From assembly GCF_932276165.1 (NCBI RefSeq), contig NC_064002.1:5022001-5086000 (forward strand): a DNA stretch of 64,000 bases. The letters are read 5' to 3'. Shown here one piece after another: positions 14,301 through 26,300 of the stretch. Both the position numbers and the translations under genes were made by a program. Origin of the DNA: Plutella xylostella. Its lineage: Eukaryota > Arthropoda > Insecta > Lepidoptera > Plutellidae. The notes below the pieces were generated by a model that worked only from the letters and a program-made list of their open reading frames with translations, was not told where the DNA came from and did not search any database. Positions within the stretch are counted from its first letter, which is position 1. Every line of letters starts with the position of its first letter.

Positions 14301-17300
14301 GTGGAAGATGGGCGCGTTGACCACGCGGGCCACGTCTGTGGAGGAAATAGGTTGGTTTATACGCTGGAGAAAAATACAACATTAAAAGTGTACATAAATG
14401 TTATACAATATAATAATTTTTCATACTATAAAAATACATACATAAAGCAACCAATATACCTGCCTTTTTTCCAACGACAAAAGGTCGTTTTTAGCGCAGC
14501 AGCGCTCCGAAACATCGGCATCTCGAAACCAGCTATGGATTGCATCCAGTAACGTGCATTGCGAGACGCCTACATCCAGCAGTTGACTGCTATAGGCTGA
14601 CTAGTAACCCTGCAGTGCCGTAACTATACCGGGTGTTGCAAAATTGGTATATTAAGCCGAAAAGGGTCCACACAACTTATCCCGGAGATAACGTTTTCGA
14701 TGTTGGAATCGGGCGCACGACATTTTTATCGTCCCATACAAAATTTAATCCATATTTTATTCTGTATCGTTTTTGGCAACCCTACGTTCTGATAGCATTA
14801 CGTCAAAAGCTGACGTGTTTATTGTAAACAAAAACATAACCTCAAAAACATATGATAAATCGGAGGCCGCAAATTAGAAATATTACTGATTAGAAACACA
14901 AGAGTATGTTTGGAATTTGTACGTTATACCTCCCTAGTTTTGAAACATTGCAACAAGAACATTCTTGGGATACAATCAAAGAAAAACATACCTAGTTCAA
15001 TCCATTTTCACAACAATCCTTTTCCGCAACAAACACAACACTACATCTTCAACTCTTCACAGATATCTGATGAACCACCGCAGCCTCAAATAATCACATA
15101 AATCACATTCCACTTTCACAATACTAACTTTTTTGAAGTAATACTTAACACGAAAAACAACAAAACACTTGAACCACGAGAAAAAGGTTAAAACGGTCAG
15201 ACTTGTGTAAGTTCCAAGTGTTTCTGTTTAATTATGCTAAAGTTTAAATCGGCACTGAATCACGATTATAATTATTCCTATGAACTTTCAAATTAGTTAC
15301 TAGTAATATTATTTATTAGTAAACATAAAAAAGCAGAAAGCATTTTTTTCACCTGTTGCCATATTGTTGAATTGTTGCCAATAGAGAAAATAAACGACGA
15401 TGTTGCCAGTAAGTCGAAGACCCGTTCCCGTTTCCGGCATTTTTTTTTCTTCGAATTTCAGAAACCAATTTAATAAACAGAAAAAATAGTTTTACTAAGT
15501 CTTATTTTTCACTGTCTATTATTTACGTAATATTAGAGACAAGTAAAAATAAATACCGGGGCGTGAACTCGCGTTTCGCGGACGTTCGCGGCGCGAGTGT
15601 AGCGTGGGCTTAAAGAATAAAATATTTAAAAATGAACGGATCGGTTTCCATAGGTACGTGATTTTATAAGGTCGTTGACACTCGTCGATATGTAGGTTTC
15701 TGTGTCACGTCAGGGTTGTTGGTACCCAGTTTTCGAGTAAAACTTTGAACGTTAATTACTCAAAAACGGTACCGTATTTTGAGATTCTGACTTCTTTCCC
15801 GGGCTTAGATATAACATGCTGCACATGCTGGTTTCGGCTTGATATACCCTTTTTGCAACACCCTGTATTTTATAATATAGACACCCCGAACGAAGCCAGC
15901 TATAAATCGCATCCAGTAACGTGCCTTGCGAGACGTCTACGTCCGGCAGTGGACTGCTATAGGCTGAAGTAACCCTGCAGTGCCGTAAGGCTATTTTTAA
16001 CAGCATGCGGATTTGATCACGCACGCGGGATTGCCCCTCACCTGTGCAGTAAGCAGAAGAGCGCGAGTGCCGCGGGTCGGTGGTGAAGCCGATCTGGTTG
16101 TTGACCACGATGTGGATGGTGCCGTGCGTGGTGTACGCGGGCAGGTCCGACAGGTGCATCGTCTCTCTTCACTTAATACTTTACTCCAACGAGATAGTCG
16201 TTATTAGCGCAGCAACGCTCAGAACTATAGACACCCTGAAGCCAGCTATAGATCGGATCCAGTAACGTGCTTTGCGAGACCCCTACATCCAGCAGTGGAC
16301 TGCTATAGGCTGAAGAAGAAGCCAAATACCTAACTCCCACTAGATATACTCCTTATTAGCACAGCAGCGCTCCTAATATAGGCACCGCGAAGCCTGTGAC
16401 CCTACAGCGCCGTTACCGGGCAGTTCTAACTTTCACTTTCACTTTAATCACTTTAACTAACCTGTGCAGTAAGCGGAAGAGCGCGAGTGCCGAGGGTCGG
16501 TGGTGAAGCCGATCTGGTTGTTGACCACGATGTGGATGGTGCCGTGTGTGGTGTACGCGGGCAGGTCCGACAGGTGCATCGTCTCGAACACCACGCCCTG
16601 GCCGGCGAACGCCGCGTCGCCGTGAAGAAGGATTGACATCACCTGGTGGTGGAATGGCGGGTAAGGTTAGTGGATTTTTAAAAGATGGTAGGTATACTGA
16701 AGGGTAGCTAGCCTGCTGAATCGCAGATCAAAAGACACTCGTGGATTTCGTAAGTCACCTAAGAAAATGTGCGGTAGTTCATATAAAATCTGTAGCGGCT
16801 TTTGCGCTGCGACTTTTGCGAAGGGTAGGTAGGTAGTCTAAAAATCTATATTTTAGTGAGAGCTATAGCAATATGGATGTATTGAAATGAGTAATATAGG
16901 TCAGTAAGACTCTTTAGTGCAATATAAGAACTAATTCTCTCATTGTCGCCTCTATAGAACTGTTCTGCTCGTGTCACACCTTGCACGACGGGGTTGATAG
17001 CCACGAAATCTGTCTTATTACCACTTCTCTTTACTACTTTAGCCAAAGATATCTTCTCTAAAGTGCAATAAGAGTCCTTACCTTCTTGCCCTCATTGTCG
17101 CCTCTGTAGAACTATTCTTCTATTGTCTTTCCCCGCACGACGATGTCGATGGGCCTCCAAGTGAAAGCTATCGTCATCTCTACAGTGCTTAAAGAATCAA
17201 TCAATCTCTTTACCTTCTTGCCCTCATTGTCGCCTCTGTAGAACTGTTCGGCCCGGGTCTTGCCCTGCACGACGGGGTCAACGGCCTCCAAGTGCGACGG

Positions 17301-20300
17301 GTTAGCGCAGACCGCCAGACGGATGTTCTTGTTTGTGACGCGGTTGAGACGCTCGATGTATGTACCTAAATGGTATTTTACGTCTCCGGAACCCTGAAAG
17401 AATGTATGATGTGTAATTTGCAGGGTTAACAAAGTTATTACAGCTTAAAATAACAACATACAGGTCGATATTGAGATCGAGAATGTTTACAGTTAAGCCT
17501 CGAATTCACTAGGGCACAAGTTCTGAGACTGTTACAGAACATCTACGGTGCGTGTTCTCAGAACATTTTGAAAACATGTCGTGATACATTTTGATTGTCC
17601 ACACCAGCAGTCTCCGCCGACATGTCGCCCGAGGTTGTCGTGGCAGTTAGTGCTGCGTGCTAGAAGTCGCGCACGCGTCCACACTCTGCAACAGCGGTCG
17701 CTAGACTGATGTCGCTGGAAGTTCTGTCTCGCGAGACAAAACACGGAACCTGTTGCCCGAGCACAGGATTCGAAACCTCCGTTTACGTTGCGTATCGTCA
17801 AATGTAAGGCAAATTTGTTAGTTCCAAAAGTGGCATTTGTTTTTTCCATGTTAGGTGGAATTTCACCAAACTCTAAACGTATTTAGTAGCCTGTCATACG
17901 TCTGTCAGTTAGTACAAAATGTATTTAAAATTTGATTTAAATACGTTTAGCGTTTGGTAAAAGCGACCCTACGTGTAGATTCGAAAATAGTATCGAATCC
18001 TATGCTCGCGCCTCTGTTCTTCGACACGTAGATGTCGCTGTATAGTCGCGTGCGACGTCGCAGAACAGAGCGCGACGTCGCGGCGACACGTAGACGACAT
18101 GTGCCTAGACAGGTTCTGCGACAATTTGTCGCCTAGTGAATACGAGGCTTTATACGTAGTCTTCTCTTCATCTACAATTCAGCTTTTAGTGAAAAATTGT
18201 GATTAATTAACTCGTTATTGAGCTATTCAGAATTCGGTTTCAGGTAATCTACCATTATCTATCTATGTATAGTGAGATACTCACGTCATCTTCAGCCTCC
18301 AGACCGGCGAACTGCGTGAACAGTTGATGCAGGGGCTTGCGGCACACGTTGGCCAACACGTTCAGACGACCTGTTAACATGGGAAAAAATCACATTAGTG
18401 AGAGCTTATGAGGAAAATTGTCATGAAACTAAGGTTACCGACATAACTCTTAAACACTGTCAGCTGAAATTTCAGAGACCCAATCAACATTAGTCCTTGC
18501 ATGGGACGTCCTCGATTGGACTTTATACAAATATAATTCACGCTCCACTGATGATGCACTCGAGAACGCCAATGCGAGCTCGAGAACGCGTCCGCGCCAG
18601 GCGTTCGCGAGCTCCCGTTCTATTGGTTGACAGAGGAAAAAGAGGCGATCCCTTTACGTTACGCTTAAATGTGCGGTGACCTTTAGGGTTAATAACCTAT
18701 AAAACACTGACCTCGGTGAGGCATGCCCATGATGATGGACTCGACGCCGAGGCGCGTGGACGCGTCGATGACCTGCTTCATGGCGGGGATGAGGATCTCG
18801 CAGCCCTCCAGCCCGAACCGCTTCTCCGACGACCACTTCTTGGCGAGGAAGTTCTCGAAACTGGAGTGTCAAATGTGCAGGTGTGAATATTGTTAAAGCC
18901 ATGGTGTGTACAATAAAGTGATGTAAAGATTCGGGTAGCGCGCTCCAATGGCGACGCCGACGTGCGGATTACTTTACACCTTCCACCCGCGCCGTTGTAT
19001 AGGAGCCCGCGCACTAGACAGCCATATAAATTATTTAACTGGCTACATGGCTGCTTTGTTGTGAGGTTCCTGAAGGGACTTAATAATAGACTTCTGTCGG
19101 TCAAATTCCATGGTTCGTAATGTAAGAGACCCTCATCTATTTTAAGGACACCAATAACATCTTTTATAATTATTTAAATTTATACATATAAATACGACAG
19201 TATAACCAGGAAATACTCACCCTGTAGATCTGGTAAGCCGGGCGAGGATCAATCTCTTCTCGTCGGGGGTCATCTTGGTGACATTGGGCGGCTCCATGCG
19301 CTGCCGGATCCAGTTGCACTGCTCCAGCGAGTTGATGAACATGAACTCTATGCCGATGTTGTTGCAGTACGCTTGCTCCAAACGGTTCAGGATCTCCCTG
19401 TCAAGGAAATAGAAGGAAGTGTTATGACAGTTGACGTACAGTCAGCTGCATAAGTAGCTAGACACTTTTGTACCTTGTCAATCTGAAACCGCCTGAATTG
19501 AGACATTGAAGGTTCGATAGTTTGACAAGGTACAAAAGTGTATAGCTACTTATGCAGCTGACCGTACAGAGGCAAATTTAAGAGCAAGTCTTAACTTAAG
19601 CTATGTGCATTTGTTTCACCTTTCCTCTGTCCATTTAGCGTGAAATGTCTGCTTGCATAGAGGGAGGGTTTAGTCTTGTTGCTATTTAAAGGGTGAATAA
19701 AAGCCATACATTAGTATTTTAATGGGGGGTTTTATTACCTGAGAGGCAAAGTCTTTTCCTTTTCTCCAATGAAAGTGGTAGAGGGCAATTTAAATACCCT
19801 GTCCATGTCGGCTTCATCTAGAATTCATAAAGTGACCATAAGAGAAAGAAGTAACATTGTGCAGCATTGGATACTACTTTTCTAAATTTCAAAGTGTGCT
19901 TATGACATATTATTTTAAATTTAGATTTGCTTATTTTAATTAAAACAAAAGCTATATTACAACAGTGCCAAAGCATATAAGCAGACATACGAACATTCAA
20001 TATCATAATCCCTTTACTAGCCTTTTTCCTACTGTTATACATTATGATATTTTCGTATACTCTTCCATATGTTTACTTAATTAGGTCCAATAAAATTACC
20101 CTTTCTAGAACTGTGTACATAATAATATAGATATAAAATTATAATCGAAGCGCCAATATGATACAATAATAAATAAACTGGCCACAGTCCAATAAGCAAA
20201 CTTATACGTAGATATAGATATGCGAATAGCACTCTCCGTAGACAACAATACCGATAGCAATGATTGATAGTGTATGTGACTTACTATATGTACACTTTTA

Positions 20301-23300
20301 CATTGTATATGAATGTCGAAATATGAATGGGTACATCGCAAATGTAGTCCAAACTCCAAACAAATACTTTGGCGGCCCAACAAAGATGTTTCAGGTGTCA
20401 AAACAATGTAAGAATACGTGCACTTTTGATCCCAACTACAATGTATTAGTTAGATATTTTCTCCTAGTTTAATATTTATTTTATAATTTTGTTATGGATT
20501 TTTTATTACAACATGTAGGAAAATTCAGGAAGAATCACGCCCCCGCAAAATTTCCTTTCTGATATTTATAGATTATATTAATGGTATAGCTAGACTAGGA
20601 GGTAGACTGAGTATTGCGGGAGAAAGTGTTATAAGTATAAAAGATAGATACATCCTGTATTTCCAAACTTGCGGAAAAAATAGTACCTACTCAAATGAAA
20701 TATTTTCCAAAATCATTGACGTCCATGCTTAGGTAGGTACACCAAACTGATATCATTGCAATATAATAATAAAGGATATCCCACATGCTATATGGATACA
20801 TGCTTATCTATCGCAATATATCAAATAAATAGATAAGTTTATCTACACCAAACATGCCAAAAGAGAAAGGTATTGGAGAAATGAAGGCCTAAGGATAGCC
20901 TACGGATTTCAATAACAACATTAAAATGCGTGCTGGGTCGTCAATACATTCTAGTTATGGCGTTGCAGTAATTAAAGAAACCTAAGTTAATTCTGTTGAC
21001 TAAATCTTAGGTGCAATACAGAACCGCGTGTTATGAAAACATGAGTTCTAGATAAGCCGCTGAATGACTGGTGCAAAACAAAGAAAAAAACATTATACGG
21101 ATAAGGTAAATTTTCAAAAAGATTAAGCATTAACATGAAATTATAGCTTTTGTGCTGATATTATAGAAATCCGTATTAGACGGACACATTTATTTGCTTC
21201 AAAAAATGTCGTTCAGTGTCTTAGCTACGGTTTTTGATACAGACAGGGTCACACGTTTCAGAATGGCATTTTATTCATACTAATAAAATGACAATGAACA
21301 CCAACAATCCACTGCCGCCATAACTAATCAAATGCACCTTGATGAGGAATATATATGGATGTAAACTGAGCGGCAAAAGTGCTGTACTGTCGTTCCTTCT
21401 TACCAAACCTGTAGCTGTTGTGGATCACTTCCCGAAGATTTTTACTTTCCAAATCGAATTTGGGTAAATCCAGCGGGTCGAGTTTGGCTATATGATGTCC
21501 ACGGATCTGTTTTGTTGTTTCAACGGTCTCATTTAGTATACGAAAGTAACTGCAGATGGTAGTGTTAATGGAAAAGTATAGAAATCATAATAATAAAAAG
21601 CACATTATATTATAATGGGTCAAATTATACATTAAAGCACATTATATTATAATGGGTCAAATTATACATTAAAGAATAGGTGGTATAAGCAGAAATATAA
21701 AGTAGCTATTGACGCTGCGTCATTAACTTATGTAATAAACATTGTAAATTATGCAAAACTAAACTTATACTTCAATATTGAAGTAATGCTACTTCATGCC
21801 ACATATTGTGAGGCACAACTTTATAACTCTATCGAGCAAATTGTTAGTGATTTTCGACATACTTACTAACTTATTAGTTAATAGACACCGTGCAAAAACA
21901 AGATAAATCTAAAACCATATTAGATGCAAAAACATACATTTAGGAGATTTTACATTTGTAGTTATTTTAACATGTGTGTAGTAAAAAGAGTGTATATACA
22001 TAGGTTTAAATTGCTTACAATAAAGTCAAGATGACTAGGTAGTCACTGATAATGTTATTCTACTTTTATTATTTCTTTTGTAGATACTTACATAATATTA
22101 CTAACACTAAAACATAGCTTTCACTATCTTAGAACGAACACAACTACAGCTAAGTCTAGTAAAGGAATTTGATTTGCGAGCAACATTAGTAGGCCCTTAC
22201 GGTTAATGTTAATTCAAATATTTTCTCCAACACACGATACAAGATTAGGAAGGGATATGGTGGATGATGACGCATTTTTATTCAGCTTACATCAAGTTAG
22301 TTGACCGATATCCAAATAGCTAGTCTCAATTTCAACGACACAAAAATACTACGCAAGAAGAAAATGAATAAGAAGACAACTTAAAGCTGTGGAGCAAAAG
22401 CATTTCTCGATAAACAGAATAAACCGATACATAAATAAATAACCGATACATAATAGATGATGGTTTGAACCAAACTATAAATACATAAAGAATGTAAAAC
22501 CCAGCGACCCAACCGAAGATATATTTTTGTGCAAGAGAACCCAATCCCCAATATAATCGAATAACATTTAGAAAAATCGCTCAATGACAGTTAGAAGGAC
22601 ATGAATGGTCATGAGAATGGAAACCTGAATGGTATGATAACTTTGTACTTAAACATTATTATATCATACGATCTTGGGTAAAAGTATTATCACGATAAGA
22701 CGATCAAATAACGCTTTGGGCTTGATTTGTTTAACCGGAAAGCGTAATGACGCAATGCGCAGCGGGTGGTGATTCAGTTTTATCGGCATTCATGTCCCGC
22801 TATCAGGATCATTGGCGGGGAATTTAATATCGTGCATACCAAAACGGACGTGCTGTCTTATGACAGCCTCACTAGCGAAGCCTCGCATGCCGTCTCGCCA
22901 TTGGCTGCTCGCCACAGGGTCGCCCGTGGCAATTCCCAGAGGATCCAGTTGCGCCACCAAATGACCCCGAGACTATATCAAGTCGGAAAAACTACCATCA
23001 GCACTATGATTCGAAATATACGTCAAAGACCCGGAAGACATTAGTACCAGTGGCGGCTGCACCTTAAGTGCGCCCGTGCAACGCACTACCATTTAAAAAC
23101 CTTCTAAATATGTACCTTCCTTCTTCCTAAATCATACTAGGTCCCAAATCTTTAAAAAAACTTCACAAAAAATACCAATATAACAACCGTAAAACCTACC
23201 CTAAACAGAAATTACATAAATCTGATTATCTTTACGAGTTAAATGAAATCGAGCTAGCCTATTTTGATTTCTACTGCGAAAGAATTAGATCTTATTTTTG

Positions 23301-26300
23301 CTTGAACAAAAACGGCCTCGTGCGCTCGGATTGTCGCACGGAGCGAGCTCCTACACATAGTATGAAACAGGATGGAAATCGCCCGGCGCGTGAGACGGAA
23401 GATGCTCAGTACAAAATGTATGCAGTTCTAGGATAAATTCGTGCGCCGCACGCGGCCGGAAATTGCCGAAATAATACGAATGACGCCACGGGACCCGAGA
23501 GGCGCGGGCGGTGGCCTTGACCGGTGGCGTGACCTACGAACGATGCACTTGTCATGTCATTGTCGGTTTCACCTTTCGCGCGCGAATACGTAATTAATTT
23601 GCTAATTACTTATTAACTAAGAAAGTAGTAAAGATTTCGTGAGTGTGTATGTGTGTGTGTGAGTGAAAATGAGTGCAAAATACAATATTGACTTCATAAA
23701 AAGCAATAGGACATTGCAAAATAGACTGGGTATTAAATCTGCTGGGCCGCCTCGGCCTTATTAGTGCAAAACAAAAAATGAAACTTATAAGTAGGTACTT
23801 ACCTACCTGAATTTTCAAAAGTGAAATGTTCAATAAAAAGAAATGGTTATGTGGATGTGAGAGACTAAATGCTTTATTTTGCTTTCCGTGTGTTGTTTTC
23901 GTTTCGGCGGAGAAGCTATTTCGCGTCAATAAATAAGGTAAAATATACCTACTTCTAATTGTAATAGTTAATCTATTTTTCTCCAAAAAATGACTAACTA
24001 AACCCATAAAGTGCACCACCGGGTATCTGAGGCACCAGCCGCCACTGATTAGTACAGAAATGTTTATTATGTAGGGTTGCAAAGTTTAACAGAAATATCT
24101 TCTAAAACGGGTTTATTGCAATAAATGTAGCATGAGCACAAATAGTAATTGAGCGTTTATATTTTATATAATTATTAGACAACAAGTGGACAAACGATTT
24201 ATTGAAAGCATGAACGTCTAGAAAAATAAATGTAATCTCATGCATTGTAATAGGTACATCACATGAAAGCCTATGAAATTATGTTTCAGTAAATACACCA
24301 TGCACAGAACATAACAGTCTTGAGACTAGCAATTCTTTTGATCGGCCCGTATATGACTGATGCAATGACAAATGAGATAGATTGTAACTCAATTTTGAAA
24401 CAATGGTGATTGAACTGGATTAACTCATAATTAACATACATAGCTTGGATATTGTTATACAATTGATAACAATGACATTAGTTGACTATAAAATGCGATG
24501 ATAAATAATTGCGTGTTTTTTTATCGCAGTTGTCAACTTATATCAAAGTAGCGCGCCTCTACAAACATAAGCAAAACAATCACGCCTGAACTGGGGAGTA
24601 TAATATGAAAATAATACTACATCTCCCAACGGCGCTGTGATCGTTTCTAAAGCTGTTTCTACACGGTTGTTTCCCAGTTTTAATTCAAAAGCAACATTGT
24701 CGGTTGTTTCCTTATTTTCATTCAAAAGCAACAATGTCGATTACTTCCCAATTTCATTTAGGATTAAGTAACTATATTTGCGTGAACTCGGACGTGCGTC
24801 AAACTTACTGAAACAACCGATTAGCAGATTCCCAACTGCAAACAATCGCAGTATCAAAATCTAGCATAGCACCAAATCCAATACATCATGGATAAATATT
24901 ACTCTCTTCAATTTAAATTCAATGAAAATTACAGCAAGAAGTTCAATATTCACTTTTTATTGACTCTCAACATAACTTCAAACCCGTAAACAACCGTGTA
25001 AAAAGAGCGCGAGCCATAGACCGTACTCCTGCATACCGAAGTTGAAATATTTCCTCATGATGAGCTCGGAGTGTGGTGCGCGCATGCCCAGTGCGGGCAG
25101 ATCCTTAGTCGTGATGCCGAGGGGGTCCACATCGGCAGCCAGGTGACCGCGAGCCTGCGCCACCGCCCCCGCGTCACGTCAACATTATAGCCCATAGTGT
25201 CAACACGAGCGAGCGATAAATTACTGCACTACGTTGAAAAATTCACCGAAGAGATGAAACTTTTGGCGCCCGACACTGAGCTTATGGCGCCCAACATGGT
25301 ATTTTTGGCGCCCAGCATGGGACTTTTGGCGCCCAGCATGGGATTTTTAGCGCGCACATGGATCTTTTGGCGCCCAACTTGGAACTTTTGCGAGGCAGTT
25401 CTTAACCACTTGCCTAAAGTCACCTCACATAATCTTTGTAATTTATCGCTAACTTGAGCTGTTATTTTTTATATGCGGATACTAATTTATGTGTTTATTA
25501 TGACCGTGTCTTTTTTAGTTAACTGAATATCCCGTCCCCAAATCTAGACAATCTAGCATCCCCATTGAAAGGTGCATTACTAAAAACTGAAAAGGTGTAC
25601 CCTATTGTGTCTTTTGTGTAACTAATACTGCTTTTATTGTGAGTATGTGTCAATTAGCGTAGGTATTTACATAAGACTAAATAATTATGATAAATATCAA
25701 GGTTCCACAAACTTCTAACTACGGGGTATTTTTATAATAATTATCGGATGGGTTTTAGAATAGGGGAACAGAGTGTAAAAAATATTTGTGCAAACAAAAA
25801 TAATACCAGATATAAAATAATAAAGAACGAGTTTCACCTGGTAACTCCTGATGATGGCTTGCACGGCGAGATGGTCATCGATGATCTTTTCGTTGATGGG
25901 AGAACCTACAGAAATAAAATCATTGAATCAAATCAATGCTATTTACCATTTATCGCTTGGAATATTATTGATAGAAATATGTATAGATTAAATTAGATTT
26001 TGTGTTGTATCCGTTGAAGCTTAAATATGGTCAGAAGTGGGTTTTTTTGGAATTTCATTAGCTAGGTAATAATGAGTTAAGTTTTTAAGCACACTATAAA
26101 ATTAATTGTTTGGACTAGTATATGCTGCCCATTTTTCACCGACTAAAAATAATATTTAGGTATATTCGCAAAAAAAAACTTTTTCTTTTTTTTTAAACTA
26201 GTATACGATGTTTTGTTTACCTGACGAGATGGAAGGCAGGCCACCGGCGGCAGGCACCAGAGATGACAGGGGAACTTCATTCTTATTGTAAGGGGATAGG

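Larger units (their letters stand above)
14474..16460. repeat. Repeated intron block beside Ogdh exon 11
   Basis: An about 110-bp block (words CAGCTATGGATTGCATCCAG, CCTACATCCAGCAGTTGACT, CTGCTATAGGCTGA, CCTGCAGTGCCGTAA) occurs near 14474-14625, 15887-15988 and 16199-16315, with a reduced form at about 16355-16425. It forms part of the tandem duplication that also copied the end of exon 11. Confidence 0.6.

Noticed and set aside
25197..25457. Open frame with seven-residue repeats (LAPSMG-type)
   Set aside because: It is the translation of a 21-bp minisatellite and is open in the opposite strand too, so openness is a by-product of the repeat.
19818..25836. A fourth mutually exclusive Ogdh exon
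   Set aside because: I searched both gaps for an RGH/DPLG segment with a phase-1 donor and found none.
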